Assembly (NCBI GenBank): GCA_013044385.1
Contig: JABEUN010000081.1
Coordinates: forward strand, 1-64,000
Direction: 5' to 3'
DNA from: Acidimicrobiaceae bacterium
GTDB taxonomy: Bacteria > Actinomycetota > Acidimicrobiia > Acidimicrobiales > Acidimicrobiaceae
Length of the DNA stretch: 64,000 nucleotides
Shown: positions 49,995 through 59,812 of the stretch, in pieces
How positions within the stretch are numbered: position 1 is the stretch's first letter
How the letters are laid out: every line of letters starts with the position of its first letter
Notes under the pieces: generated by a model
What the model was told of the DNA's origin: nothing
The model's input: only the letters and a program-made list of their open reading frames with translations
Databases searched by the model: none
Translations under genes and position numbers: made by a program

Positions 49995-50612
49995 TCAGCC
50001 GAAGTGGGACCTCCTTCGTCCCGTACCCAATCGGGCAGGTAGGGGCATCATAAGTTCGGATGACACTTGCCCGAACGCGAACGGCGGCACTTGCCACTGG
50101 CCGTCCATGTGAACTCCTCCGTGGAGCGACAGCGGCATACTTACAAGTTCCAGTCCGGCCGAGGATGCGCTCTGAATGAATCGGTCGAACATCGGTCCAG
50201 GCAGTCCAAACCAGCCACAAGAGAACAGTTCCCGATCGCCGGAGTCTCCATCAAAAGGTACGGACAGCGCAAATTGCTCCTCGGATATGGCCATCGGCAC
50301 AACGAGTCCCCTACGCACCACCGCTCTCTTTGAGCGGGAGTCATGAAGCGGACAGTCTTCGAGGTGCTCCTCGAAGGAGTTTCTCACCTCGAAGAGGTCC
50401 GCCGCCAGTTGCATTGAGCCGACTGTGGCATTGAGGGCGGACCATAGTTCAGCCACACCCGGCTGGGACTGGAGAAGTCTCTTTGCACTCGCAAGCATTT
50501 CCGATCGATCCGATGAGATTTCAAACAGAAGGTCCAGTGCCGTAAGGATAAGGTCACCGGAAGATCCCCAGTCCGCCTCAGCGACCCACCGCAGCTGCTC
50601 GATCGTATTCAT
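49995..50612 (-). CDS. Conserved-looking hypothetical protein
   Basis: 205-aa soluble protein, first half helical (EADWGSSGDLILTALDLLFEI, ASAKRLLQSQPGVAELWSALNATVGSM), second half mixed. The first half has a faint resemblance to the eIF2B-alpha/MtnA type helical domain, but no active-site motif is seen, so the name is not used. The gene is upstream of and in the same direction as the dienelactone hydrolase (34 bp apart). Confidence 0.6.
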   Translation of the reverse strand: MNTIEQLRWVAEADWGSSGDLILTALDLLFEISSDRSEMLASAKRLLQSQPGVAELWSALNATVGSMQLAADLFEVRNSFEEHLEDCPLHDSRSKRAVVRRGLVVPMAISEEQFALSVPFDGDSGDRELFSCGWFGLPGPMFDRFIQSASSAGLELVSMPLSLHGGVHMDGQWQVPPFAFGQVSSELMMPLPARLGTGRRRSHFG

Positions 50613-50677
50613 ATCGCGAATCTAGCAGTGTGGCAGGAGTTGCAAACTGCCAGATTAGGTCCGGTAAGTTGAAACCA

Positions 50678-52081
50678 CTACTTGATGATCCCACCCTTTG
50701 TCATCGCCATTACGTCAAGAGCCTTATCTACCTCTTCAACCGACATGAGCCCCTCCTCCAGAACCACGGTTCGGATGTCTTTCCCTTCCGCAAGGGATTT
50801 CTTAATCACTTTGGCGGCCATTTCGTATCCAATGTAAGGATTCAACGAAGTACCGATCGACGGAGACGATAGAGCGTAGGTTCGGCACCGTTCTACGTCT
50901 GCCTCGATCCCCGCGACACACTTATCTGCAAGGGCCACACTCACCGAGGAAACCAGCTCTATCTCTTCGAGCAAGTTCCTAGCGATTACGGGCAGCATGA
51001 CATTTAGCTCCAAGGTGCCGGCAGCACCTCCGAACGCCACGGCTGCATCACACCCCATCACCTGAGCAACAACCTGACACACCGCCTCTGGCACGACCGG
51101 ATTCACCTTGCCCGGCATGATGGAACTTCCAGGCTGGAGGTCGGGTAGATGTATCTCGCCCAGACCACATCTCGGCCCGGATGACATCAACCTAAGGTCG
51201 TTAGCGATCTTGTAAAGTGAGACCGCCACTGTCCTTACTGCACCTGAAAGCTCCACTAGGGAATCGCGCGCACCGTGTGCCTCGAAGTGATTTCGGGCCT
51301 CCCGCAGCGGTAGTCCAGTTTCGGCTACGAGACGGCCGATCACTCCAGGGGCGAAACCTGGCGGACAATTAAGCCCCGTACCTACCGCAGTTCCTCCCAG
51401 CGGGAGCTCACCAGCCCTAACTAAAACAGACTCTATCCTCTCCACTCCGTAGGCGATGGCGGCAGAGTATCCGGAGAACTCCTGACCAAGAGTGACTGGC
51501 GTTGCGTCCATCAGGTGGGTACGTCCAGACTTCACGACGTCAGCGAACTCGTCAGCCTTTGATCCAAGAACTTGGCTCAGGTGTCGCAACGAAGGTATCA
51601 ATCGCTCAACAGCTAGGTAACTTGCCGCAAGATGGATCGCTGACGGGAATACGTCATTGGATGATTGGGACGCGTTCACATCATCATTCGGCTTAACCAG
51701 CCGTCCCAACGCCTCCGAAGCCAAGTTGGCAATCACCTCATTGGCATTCATGTTTGATGACGTTCCCGATCCCGTCTGATATACGTCGATAGGAAAATCA
51801 TCGTCGTAGTCGCCTTTGGCCACTGCCGCAGCCGCATCCGAAATCGCCCTACCCACATCAGCGGGGATTATCCCGAGCTCGGCGTTTACCTGAGCTGCCG
51901 CACCTTTGATCTGGGCAAGCGCCCAAATCAAACTCCTCTGAATCCTCAAACCTGAGATTGGAAAGTTCTCTACGGCCCGCTGGGTCTGGGCGCCCCACTT
52001 CGCGCTCAACGGTACTTCTACGTTCCCCATCGAATCGTGTTCGATGCGGAAACCGGACTGGTTCAGTCTTGTTTCACTCAC
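50678..52081 (-). CDS. fumC: Class II fumarate hydratase
   Basis: TCA-cycle enzyme that hydrates fumarate to malate (467 aa, the usual size). N terminus [33 protein letters not shown]; active-site text [55 protein letters not shown] and the signature [17 protein letters not shown]. The VNPVVPEAV end resembles both fumarases of actinobacteria and aspartases; the WGAQTQR start and the rest decide for fumarase, very near the mycobacterial form. Transcribed alone, leftward. Confidence 0.93.
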   Translation of the reverse strand: MSETRLNQSGFRIEHDSMGNVEVPLSAKWGAQTQRAVENFPISGLRIQRSLIWALAQIKGAAAQVNAELGIIPADVGRAISDAAAAVAKGDYDDDFPIDVYQTGSGTSSNMNANEVIANLASEALGRLVKPNDDVNASQSSNDVFPSAIHLAASYLAVERLIPSLRHLSQVLGSKADEFADVVKSGRTHLMDATPVTLGQEFSGYSAAIAYGVERIESVLVRAGELPLGGTAVGTGLNCPPGFAPGVIGRLVAETGLPLREARNHFEAHGARDSLVELSGAVRTVAVSLYKIANDLRLMSSGPRCGLGEIHLPDLQPGSSIMPGKVNPVVPEAVCQVVAQVMGCDAAVAFGGAAGTLELNVMLPVIARNLLEEIELVSSVSVALADKCVAGIEADVERCRTYALSSPSIGTSLNPYIGYEMAAKVIKKSLAEGKDIRTVVLEEGLMSVEEVDKALDVMAMTKGGIIK

Positions 52082-52301
52082 ACCTGCAAAACTAGCCAGA
52101 ATTCCAATGCGATGCTAAATATGCTGATCTGGGTCCTATACCCAGCCTGAAAAATTTTCGACCAGTACCGGTAGACAGACCGCATACGCGATCATGACAG
52201 TAGTCTCACAACTGCGTGAACTGCACCTTTGGCTAAGGGGTGACAATTTCTCTGCCGATAACGTAGCGGAAGCGTCCTCGATCGGGTAGGGTCTGGAAAT
52301 T

Positions 52302-53471
52302 GTGAAACGGCACGGAACAATAATCACGGCCCTGAAATTCCGGAGAAACCGGAACTTCAAAGCGGCACTATTGATCCCACTTATCGCAGCGATAATTGCC
52401 CAGTTCAGCTTTCTGATTATCCCGAGTGGCTCAGCATCAGCCGACCAGATCAGCTCCGAGAAAGCGCAAGCGGCCCAAATAGCAGCGAAGATAACCCTAC
52501 TGAACAATCAGGTCAGTTCTCTTGCTGAACAGTACAATCAGGCGAACCTTCGCCTTGGACAGATACAGAGCCAGGTCAGCAAGACAACTATCGAGATCGG
52601 CATACAGCAATCAAAGGTCGACGCACTGAAGGCGAAACTAGCCAACGAGGCCATAGTGCAGTACACCCAGGCCGGCACGGCATCGGGTCTCATATCTCTG
52701 TTGCAAGGCACAGTCACAGACGCATCAATCAAGCAGGTCCTGATAAATACGGTGAGCTTCTCCCAGCAGGATCTTGTCTCCGCTTACCAAGTGGCCAAAT
52801 TTTCCCTCCAAAGCCAGGAGAGCCAACTCGCCCAAGAGCAGGCGCAGGCCAAGGCGACTGTAGACCAGATTGCAACTTCTAAAGCTCAAGCCCAAACTGC
52901 AACACAGCAGGAACAGCAGCAACTGAGCCAAGTAAATGGAAATATCGCCGTCCTTGTTCAACAACAGCAACAACTGCTGGCACAGCAGGCGGCTGCTCGA
53001 GCCGAGGCACAGCTACAACAACAACAGCAGCAGCAACAACAACAACAACAACAACAACAGGCTCAGCCAGGATCGGGCGTAACGAGCTTCATTCAACCTA
53101 ATTCGGTGGTACCTGCATCTACAGCGGCATCTATCGCGCTCTCATATGCCCGACAAGAGTTGGGCAAGCCGTACATCTTCGGAGCGGCTGGTCCGGGTGC
53201 GTTCGACTGCTCGGGCCTCATGAGCTACATCTTCGCAAAGGCCGGGGTCTACCTTCCCCACTCCGCTGCAGCTCAGTATGACGTAACCCAGAGGGTCTCT
53301 TACTCTAACCTGCAACCCGGTGATCTTGTCTTCTACTACCAGCCCATCGATCATGTGGGCATCTACATCGGAGGAGGCGACATAATTGTTGCTGACAACC
53401 CTTCGGTGCCGGTAAAGATCGACTCACTCTACTGGGACGGCGTACCAGTCGGTTTCGGTCGCGTCGCTTAG
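52302..53471 (+). CDS. Secreted NlpC/P60 peptidoglycan hydrolase with coiled coil and polyglutamine tract
   Basis: Cell-wall endopeptidase of the RipA/NlpC type (389 aa). Signal/anchor segment at residues about 25-48, ending at SGSASA; coiled coil, rich in Gln and Ala, about 50-240; a run of 15 glutamines (about 239-253); NlpC/P60 domain from about 270 with catalytic Cys in GAFDCSGL, His in DHVGIYIGG and the third polar residue in the ADNP segment. It begins with GTG 52302. The coiled coil is a typical regulator of such enzymes in actinobacteria. Confidence 0.9.
   Translation: MKRHGTIITALKFRRNRNFKAALLIPLIAAIIAQFSFLIIPSGSASADQISSEKAQAAQIAAKITLLNNQVSSLAEQYNQANLRLGQIQSQVSKTTIEIGIQQSKVDALKAKLANEAIVQYTQAGTASGLISLLQGTVTDASIKQVLINTVSFSQQDLVSAYQVAKFSLQSQESQLAQEQAQAKATVDQIATSKAQAQTATQQEQQQLSQVNGNIAVLVQQQQQLLAQQAAARAEAQLQQQQQQQQQQQQQQQAQPGSGVTSFIQPNSVVPASTAASIALSYARQELGKPYIFGAAGPGAFDCSGLMSYIFAKAGVYLPHSAAAQYDVTQRVSYSNLQPGDLVFYYQPIDHVGIYIGGGDIIVADNPSVPVKIDSLYWDGVPVGFGRVA
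53016..53060. repeat. CAA/CAG microsatellite coding for 15 Gln
   Basis: Fifteen in-frame CAA or CAG codons in a row (three CAA, three CAG, eight CAA, one CAG) in the linker before the NlpC/P60 domain. Confidence 0.9.
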
Positions 53472-53599
53472 GCCGGGAATCATCCAACTCATTCGGGCTT
53501 GTATAGATTACATAACCTACTTCTGGAGTAACCACTCGAACTGAGATGCTGGACCGAGTGCACCCCTAGGTGTCTTCCCATCGCCGCTATGCTACGGTC

Positions 53600-54541
53600 A
53601 TGCAAGCAGTCCTAATTACGGAACAGGAAGTCTCGGTCTCCGAAACGGATCGGCCAATCCACTCAGACACGGAGTTGCTGGTCAAAGTAGCATCCGCCGG
53701 CCTAAACGGCGCCGACCTACTCCAGGTCAAGGGCAACTATCCGCCTCCTCCTGGCTATCGACACGATATCCCGGGTCTTGAACTAGCCGGCGTGGTCGTC
53801 GAGGCCGGGGCAGGCGCGACCAGGTTCAAAGTCGGCGACCGGGTAATGGGTATAGTGGGCGGCGCGGCTCAGGCCGAATACGCGATCATCGAAGACGCCG
53901 TTGCAATGAGGGTTCCAGACGAGGTGGATATCACCACGGCCGGAGGTTTCCCAGAGGTCTTTACGACATCATACGATGCACTTATCCTCCAAGCCGGCCT
54001 AACACTGGGAGAACGGGTCTGCGTGCATGGTGCAGCGGGAGGTGTGGGGCTAGCCGCAATACAACTTGCCGTCGCGGCGGGAGCGGAAGTCATTGCAACA
54101 ACCAGAAATACGGAACATCGAGACGATATTGCCGGCCTCGGCGCCACCGTGATCACGCCAGAGGAGTTTGCCAACTCAGGCGACTACGACGTGATACTCG
54201 AACTAGTAGGAGCCCCCAACATGTCGCAGAACCTCAACCAGCTGCGAATCGGCGGAAGGATTGTCGTAATTGGAGTGGGAGCCGGAGCGCGATTCGAGAT
54301 CGACCTTCGTCTAATGATGGCAAAGCGGTCAAGGATCCTTGCATCCACTCTTAGAGCGCGTAGCGTAGCCGAGAAGGCAACGATTACCAAGGCGATGGAA
54401 TCCCATGTGGTTCCGCTATTACGTGAAGGACGCCTGCAGATTCACGAGCATGCGAGCTTCCCGCTTACTCAAGCCCCCGAAGCCTACAACTCCTTTGCAA
54501 GAGGCGGGAAGCTCGGCAAGGTCATCCTTTTCAACGCGTGA
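53600..54541 (+). CDS. Zinc-independent NADPH:quinone oxidoreductase-like (MDR family)
   Basis: Medium-chain dehydrogenase/reductase of the quinone-oxidoreductase type (313 aa from ATG 53600). N-terminal GroES-like fold with LNGADLLQVKGNYPPPPG and IPGLELAGVVVEAG; the nucleotide-binding motif is VHGAAGGVGLAAIQLA. No zinc-site cysteines are visible. The frame is open upstream to 53570 but that part does not fit. It is in the quinone reductase/PIG3 group; the physiological substrate is not known. Confidence 0.88.
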   Translation: MQAVLITEQEVSVSETDRPIHSDTELLVKVASAGLNGADLLQVKGNYPPPPGYRHDIPGLELAGVVVEAGAGATRFKVGDRVMGIVGGAAQAEYAIIEDAVAMRVPDEVDITTAGGFPEVFTTSYDALILQAGLTLGERVCVHGAAGGVGLAAIQLAVAAGAEVIATTRNTEHRDDIAGLGATVITPEEFANSGDYDVILELVGAPNMSQNLNQLRIGGRIVVIGVGAGARFEIDLRLMMAKRSRILASTLRARSVAEKATITKAMESHVVPLLREGRLQIHEHASFPLTQAPEAYNSFARGGKLGKVILFNA

Positions 54542-54569
54542 CTTTTAGCCTCCAAAATGGCACGATCGG

Positions 54570-55592
54570 CTAGTAACCAGCCTCCAGGTCGACGAGCCCA
54601 TCGAGTTGTTCGCCTTTGAGCCAGAGTGCAAGTTGCGAGCGCATCCGCACCACAGCATTGCCCGTGACGTTGGGTGATGACCAACTGTGGTGCGGATAAA
54701 CCGTGACACGCGGATTTCTCCAAAGTGGCGAATTCTCAGGTAGAGGCTCGGCCTCAAAAGCATCCAGCAGAGCGTATCCAACCTGACCGGAATCGATAGC
54801 CTCTGCCAAAGCCACCTCATTGAAGATGGCACCCCTTGCCGGGTTAATAACTGTTACACCCCTTTTCAATTTGCCCAACAGCTCAGCATTGAACATCCGT
54901 CTGGTCTTCGTTGTAAGAGGTACGCCGACAACTATGTAATCTGCCAACTGCATCTCATCTGGCACATCGTCACCCCAATAAAACTGGTCGACACCCAGTA
55001 CAGGTTCTTGTTTCCGAGTCCTGCTCCATGCGGACACCGACATGTCAAATGGTGCCACCATCGCTGCCACTAGTCTGTTGACCGACCCCAGTCCTACCAA
55101 GAAAAGCTTCTTTCCGGCCAACTCGGTCAGCTCTAAAGAAGGATCCCAGATTCCGGATTGGCTAAGGGAATGAAAGTAACCAAATCGCTTCGCCGAAGCG
55201 AGAACGCCCATCACCGACCACTCGGCCATAGGTCTAGCGAAGTTGCCTCCTCCATTTGTGAACTCTATGCCGCAAGCAGCCAGCTTGTCAATGGGCATCG
55301 CGTCAATTCCAACGAAATCGGAATGCACCCACTTGAGGTTCGGAAGCGATTCGATGGCCCTATTCACCCAAGCTCCGGTGAACCTACCATGGCACCAGAG
55401 GAACTCCACTTGGTCGGCGCGGCCAGAATCGCTATCCTGAACACGACCCTCTCCATCGAGAAGCACCGTTGTAATCTCCACCCCGAAATCTCGCGCAGCC
55501 GACCGTAGTTCCCCAACGGCGGACTGTCGACCAGCTGCAGAGAACTGCGACCTAAAGTGTTCATCCCTATGATCCATCTGGAACTCCACCAA
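54570..55592 (-). CDS. D-2-hydroxyacid dehydrogenase family protein
   Basis: NAD(P)-dependent D-isomer-specific hydroxyacid dehydrogenase (340 aa). The nucleotide-binding region LFLVGLGSVNRLVAAMVAPF lacks the usual I-G after the third glycine, and the catalytic Arg (INPARGAIFNE), Glu (DAFEAEPLP) and His (PHHSWSS) are present. The first 30 residues are less conserved. It converges on the quinone oxidoreductase with 28 bases between the genes. Substrate unknown. Confidence 0.85.
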   Translation of the reverse strand: MVEFQMDHRDEHFRSQFSAAGRQSAVGELRSAARDFGVEITTVLLDGEGRVQDSDSGRADQVEFLWCHGRFTGAWVNRAIESLPNLKWVHSDFVGIDAMPIDKLAACGIEFTNGGGNFARPMAEWSVMGVLASAKRFGYFHSLSQSGIWDPSLELTELAGKKLFLVGLGSVNRLVAAMVAPFDMSVSAWSRTRKQEPVLGVDQFYWGDDVPDEMQLADYIVVGVPLTTKTRRMFNAELLGKLKRGVTVINPARGAIFNEVALAEAIDSGQVGYALLDAFEAEPLPENSPLWRNPRVTVYPHHSWSSPNVTGNAVVRMRSQLALWLKGEQLDGLVDLEAGY

Positions 55593-55617
55593 CCCCTTCT
55601 AAGTCCAGTTACTCTAC

Positions 55618-56529
55618 CTAAATATCGAAGCTGACTTTCGTTAACTCGCTGGACACTTCGAACAGACGCCTAGACACCACGGTGTCGGATGCACGCTTGA
55701 CAAATGGAACCTCTCCTACCGGCCCCTTGAGGCCAAAAGCTCCAGTTGGTCCGTAGTAACCGCCGGGCTTGACATCTTCGGACAGCGCTGCAAAAAGCAA
55801 TGACTCAGCCCCGTCAGAGGCCTGCTGTGCCATCATCTTTGACGAAATCTCCATTACGCCTCTCGTCGCTGACGAAACAGCTGCTGGATCTGGTCCATAC
55901 ATTAAATTCGTAGAGGAGTACCCGGGATGGGCAGCCATTGCCATCATCCCCCGACCTCCCGTTGCCAACCTCCGGGAAAGCTCCTTGGTGAACAGCTGGT
56001 TTGCCAGCTTCGACTGTGAATAAGCCCGGTACTGCCGGTAGTGGAAATCAGATTGAAATGACGAGAAGTCGATCCGGCCGAACCTAGCCATTAGAGACGA
56101 GACCGTGACTACTCGCGCCCTCTTGGCTCTCCGAAGCGCCGGCATCAGCCTCGCAGTCAAAGCAAAGTGGCCGAAATGGTTCACCCCAATTTGTGCCTCG
56201 AATCCATCCTCTGTTGTGAAATAGCTCCCCCCCATGATTCCAGCATTATTCACCAGCACATCTACCGACTCAGACAGCTCTTGGAACAGAAACGCGAAAT
56301 CTGCTATCGACTCCAAAGACGCCAGATCGAGTTTCATGACCTTAAGCGTGGCATCTGGAAGAGACTCTTTCACAAACGCAGCCGCAATCTGGCCTGCTTT
56401 CACATTTCTTGTTGCCAAGACAACTTTGAATCCCTCCTGAGCTAGTCCACGCGTCACATAGCGGCCCAGTCCACCATTCGCTCCCGTGACTATCGCCCAC
56501 CTATCGGGAACTTCATCCGGATTACTCAT
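55618..56529 (-). CDS. SDR-family oxidoreductase, retinol dehydrogenase/WWOX-like
   Basis: Short-chain dehydrogenase of 303 aa: cofactor motif VTGANGGLGRYVTRGLA, NNAGIMGGSYF, Ser in VTVSSLMARFG and the YSQSKLANQLF segment with catalytic Tyr and Lys (YX3K). The size and the SKLANQLFTKEL text are of the group related to retinol dehydrogenases and protochlorophyllide-like SDRs. It lies 25 bp after the hydroxyacid dehydrogenase in reverse order. Substrate unknown. Confidence 0.85.
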   Translation of the reverse strand: MSNPDEVPDRWAIVTGANGGLGRYVTRGLAQEGFKVVLATRNVKAGQIAAAFVKESLPDATLKVMKLDLASLESIADFAFLFQELSESVDVLVNNAGIMGGSYFTTEDGFEAQIGVNHFGHFALTARLMPALRRAKRARVVTVSSLMARFGRIDFSSFQSDFHYRQYRAYSQSKLANQLFTKELSRRLATGGRGMMAMAAHPGYSSTNLMYGPDPAAVSSATRGVMEISSKMMAQQASDGAESLLFAALSEDVKPGGYYGPTGAFGLKGPVGEVPFVKRASDTVVSRRLFEVSSELTKVSFDI

Positions 56530-56637
56530 TTGACATCAGCAGCGCGACTCCATCTACAATCCCAAGGAATTCTTCAATCCCTAACGCCTCCCATAAAAGG
56601 ATAGGACCATAAGGAGAGGTCGGTCGATGCGAAGATC

Positions 56638-57438
56638 TCATGTCAGCGTCCATCCTCCATCTACTACCAGAGTCTGTCCGATCATGAAACTCGAGGCATC
56701 TGAGAGCAAGAAGATGACCGCACCATCCAGTTCGTCGGCTCGACCCGGACGATTCAACGGTGAGCGTCGGGACATCCAATCAATTAGCGACTGCTCGGCG
56801 AACATGGCCTCGGTCATCTCCGACTCGAACCAGCCCGGTGCAAGTGCGTTTACCCGGATTCCTAAAGGTGCCCACTGAACAGCGAGGTCACGTGTCAGAT
56901 TCACGACACCCGATTTCGAGGCCGTATAGCTGGCAAGTGGAATCGTCGTGGCGATAGTACCGAGGACTGAGGCGACGTTAACGACGACTCCTCCTCGTCC
57001 AGCTCCGACAGCTCTATTTGCGAACGCCTTGGATGCAACGAATACGGAGACGAGGTTAGTTTCAACTACCGACCTAAAATCATCTACACTTTCCACTAGG
57101 GCTTCTGCGGACTTGGAGATTCCCGCCACGTTGAGCAGTCCATCAATCGGGCCGAATGCGTCCTGGCCGATGTCGAGAGCCCGCTCGATCTGTTCAGGAT
57201 CACGGACGTCGCACCGGACCCGGACAGAACGGGGCAGGTCTCCGGATTCGATCTCCATCTTTTCAAGTCTCCTTGCGGCCATAACCACGTTGGCACCCGC
57301 CGCAGAGAGGATCATTGAGAACCTCCGTCCAAGGCCCGAAGATGCACCGGTCACAACGTAGTTTTTACCCCGCACCGAGAAAAGCGCCTCCGGATCGACC
57401 ATGCCAATCACATGGTTCTTGACCAATTTCGGATCCAT
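56638..57438 (-). CDS. Classical SDR-family oxidoreductase
   Basis: Short-chain dehydrogenase of 266 aa, FabG-like: VTGASSGLGRRFSMIL, VAGISKSAEALVE, NVASVLGTIA with catalytic Ser, YTASKSGVVNLTRDLAVQWA with YX3K and VNALAPGWFESEMTEAMF, GQTLVVDGGWTLT at the end. It precedes the other SDR by 108 bp in the same direction, so the two may be one operon. Substrate unknown. Confidence 0.87.
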   Translation of the reverse strand: MDPKLVKNHVIGMVDPEALFSVRGKNYVVTGASSGLGRRFSMILSAAGANVVMAARRLEKMEIESGDLPRSVRVRCDVRDPEQIERALDIGQDAFGPIDGLLNVAGISKSAEALVESVDDFRSVVETNLVSVFVASKAFANRAVGAGRGGVVVNVASVLGTIATTIPLASYTASKSGVVNLTRDLAVQWAPLGIRVNALAPGWFESEMTEAMFAEQSLIDWMSRRSPLNRPGRADELDGAVIFLLSDASSFMIGQTLVVDGGWTLT

Positions 57439-57640
57439 ACCGTCAGATTACGTGTCGAATCCGTGCAGGCTGCATACGCCATCACCGGAGGGCGATACTT
57501 CGGTCCGATTTGTCAGCAGATGCTGAGAGAGGAGCCTCACACAACCCCCAGACATACAATTTTTGGACAGAACCCGTCACCACCGCATAAACTGTGTAAC
57601 GATTCCGCTCTCCAGAGAGAACTCGGACTGAAGGGGAACC

Positions 57641-58423
57641 TTGAAACCGATACCCGTTGATTTTCACATCGGTCCACTACAGATCCACACCTACGGGATC
57701 GGGCTCGCAATAACCTTCTATTTTGCCTACCGTTATTTCGACCGGAGGCTGAGAAACAACGGATACCCCAACGAGTGGCTGTCCACCTCGGTACTTTGGA
57801 TAATCGGCGCTGCAATCGTTGGAGCCCGCATCGTACACGTTATTGCGAATATCAAGTATTACTCGGGACACCCAATTGACGTCTTTGCCATATGGCACGG
57901 CGGACTCTCGTCCTTCGGTGGATTGGCAGGGGCGATACCTACAGCGATCTATCTCATGAACAAGCGGGCACCGGAGATCCCGAAGTTGGTCGCGATGGAT
58001 CTGGTCTCCCCAGTTCTCCTTGCGGCTTGGTCAATGGGGCGCCTATTGGGGCCACAGCTCATGTATCAGGGTGGCGGAAGGCCGACCAACGCTTGGTATG
58101 GACTCCAGTATGCTGGCCAGTCCGGATACAGAATCCCCGTTCCCCTCTTCCAGTCAGCGGAGGATTTCATAATCTTCCTCGTCCTGCTCCAGTTGGAACG
58201 CAAATTCCTGAAAATGCACGCCGCCCCGGGCACATTGCTTATCTCTGCCGTTGGCCTGTGGGGTGTCGAGAGATTCTTCGATGAATTCCTCTGGCTAGCT
58301 GTTCCAAGACTATGGGATGCCGTCGAGGTGTTTTCTATCATCTTGGTAGTTTCGTCCCTGGTCGCGATGCTCCTAATGGCCAAGAGGAAGCAGGTTGGCG
58401 ATAGGCGCGAGTTATCGGTTTAG
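57641..58423 (+). CDS. lgt: Divergent prolipoprotein diacylglyceryl transferase-like membrane protein
   Basis: Lgt-type enzyme that puts a diacylglyceryl group on the lipobox Cys of exported prolipoproteins (260 aa, several membrane helices). The HGGLSSFGGLAGA motif and the N terminus (IGPLQIHTYGIGLAITF) are clear. The usual GRIGNFIN signature, which carries key residues, is here GRLLGPQLMYQGGGRPT: the Arg is kept but the Asn residues are lost. It could be a second, changed Lgt. The start is TTG with AAGGGG before it. The nicotinate phosphoribosyltransferase gene follows after 15 bp. Confidence 0.75.
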   Translation: MKPIPVDFHIGPLQIHTYGIGLAITFYFAYRYFDRRLRNNGYPNEWLSTSVLWIIGAAIVGARIVHVIANIKYYSGHPIDVFAIWHGGLSSFGGLAGAIPTAIYLMNKRAPEIPKLVAMDLVSPVLLAAWSMGRLLGPQLMYQGGGRPTNAWYGLQYAGQSGYRIPVPLFQSAEDFIIFLVLLQLERKFLKMHAAPGTLLISAVGLWGVERFFDEFLWLAVPRLWDAVEVFSIILVVSSLVAMLLMAKRKQVGDRRELSV

Positions 58424-58438
58424 CCTTTCAATCCAGCG

Positions 58439-59812
58439 GTGGTGGATGGAACTAGGGTGGACCTGAGTAGCGGGACGCAAGGTGCCTCGCCTCTGCCTAT
58501 GGCGGGGACGGCACTACTGACCGACAGGTATGAACTAACCATGCTCAAAGCCGCTATCCGTTCTGGTGTCGCAGCCAAGCCAGCAACATTCGAAGTCTTC
58601 TCGCGTCACCTTCCAGAGGGCCGATCATACGGAGTAGTTGCAGGCATCGGCAGATTACGTGACGCTATCCAAGCATTCAGGTTCGATGCCTCCCAGATCG
58701 ACTTTGTCAAGCAGTCCGGCATCTCCGACAACGAAACACTCACATACCTCCGCGATTTCGAGTTCAGCGGGTCAATCGACGGATACCCCGAAGGCGAACT
58801 CTACTTCCCTCACTCACCGGTACTCACAATTCACTCAAGCTTTGGCGAGGGACTACTCCTTGAGACACTGATACTCTCAATTCTCAACTTTGACTCGGCG
58901 GTAGCGTCAGCGGCAAGCCGGATGCGCTGTGCAGCAAAGGGCCAGCGGCTGATTGAGATGGGCAGTCGGAGAACACATGAGATAGCGGCTTTGGCAGCTG
59001 CCCGAGCTGCGTATATTGCAGGTTTCGACTCGACTTCCAACATGGAAGCTGGCCGATGTTACGGCATACCAACAGCGGGAACGGTTGCTCACTCCTTCGT
59101 ACTCGCCTTTCCGACTGAGCGAGAAGCATTTAAGGCGCAGCTAGAAGATCAGGGTACCTCGACCACAGCACTCATCGACACCTTCGACATCCGCCAGGGA
59201 ATCGAAACAGCGATTTCGGTCTTCGGACCAGATCTATCTGCGATCAGGATCGACTCCGGTGACCCAACCTATGAATCCGTTGCCGCACGAAATCTGCTGG
59301 ACTCCCTAGGGGCGAAGAGCACGCAGATCGTGGTTTCGGGAGATTTGGACGAGTACAAGATCTCGCAGTTGGCAAATTTGCCAATCGATGCATTTGGCGT
59401 CGGCACACGATTAGTCACCGGTTCCGGTTCAGGGACGGCCAATTTCGTCTACAAACTTGTCGAGATAGATGGGCCTTCGGGGCTCCGTTCAGTACAGAAG
59501 AACTCAGAGTTCAAGGGCAATCGAGGTGGTGGCAAAGTAGCCTTCCGCCAACTAGATACAGAGGGTTACGCCTCAGCAGAGATAGTGGTGTATCGGGGAG
59601 AGCAATCGACACTTCCAGACGATCACACATTCCGACCACTCCAGAGAAGGTTGATTCACTTAGGTGAATGGGTTGCCGACACGAGCCTTATCGACTGCCG
59701 AAACCTGCTCCGTCGTTCGATCGAGGAGTTGTCACCGCCGGCACGAGGGATCTATGGTCCAACTGCAATTCCAACCGAATTCAGGTCGGGTCAGATTTAC
59801 ACCCCGCAGTGA
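58439..59812 (+). CDS. pncB: Nicotinate phosphoribosyltransferase
   Basis: NAD salvage enzyme (457 aa) forming nicotinate mononucleotide from nicotinate and PRPP. N terminus LLTDRYELTMLKAAIRSGV (also conserved in PncB), middle SNMEAGRCYGIPTAGTVAHSFVLAFP with the conserved GT(M/V)AHS text and the phosphate-binding IRIDSGD. The last 70 residues are typical of the actinobacterial long form. It starts with GTG 58439, 15 bp after lgt, probably one operon. De novo NAD genes lie on the other strand just beyond. Confidence 0.92.
   Translation: MVDGTRVDLSSGTQGASPLPMAGTALLTDRYELTMLKAAIRSGVAAKPATFEVFSRHLPEGRSYGVVAGIGRLRDAIQAFRFDASQIDFVKQSGISDNETLTYLRDFEFSGSIDGYPEGELYFPHSPVLTIHSSFGEGLLLETLILSILNFDSAVASAASRMRCAAKGQRLIEMGSRRTHEIAALAAARAAYIAGFDSTSNMEAGRCYGIPTAGTVAHSFVLAFPTEREAFKAQLEDQGTSTTALIDTFDIRQGIETAISVFGPDLSAIRIDSGDPTYESVAARNLLDSLGAKSTQIVVSGDLDEYKISQLANLPIDAFGVGTRLVTGSGSGTANFVYKLVEIDGPSGLRSVQKNSEFKGNRGGGKVAFRQLDTEGYASAEIVVYRGEQSTLPDDHTFRPLQRRLIHLGEWVADTSLIDCRNLLRRSIEELSPPARGIYGPTAIPTEFRSGQIYTPQ

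Noticed and set aside
50678-52081. Aspartate ammonia-lyase in place of fumarase
   Set aside because: The signature end VNPVVPE is shared with aspartases, but [16 protein letters not shown] and [21 protein letters not shown] follow class II fumarases of actinobacteria.
53016-53060. Polyglutamine run as a possible sequencing or assembly artefact
   Set aside because: The frame is kept before and after it, and mixed CAA/CAG codons make it look natural; Gln-rich segments also precede it.
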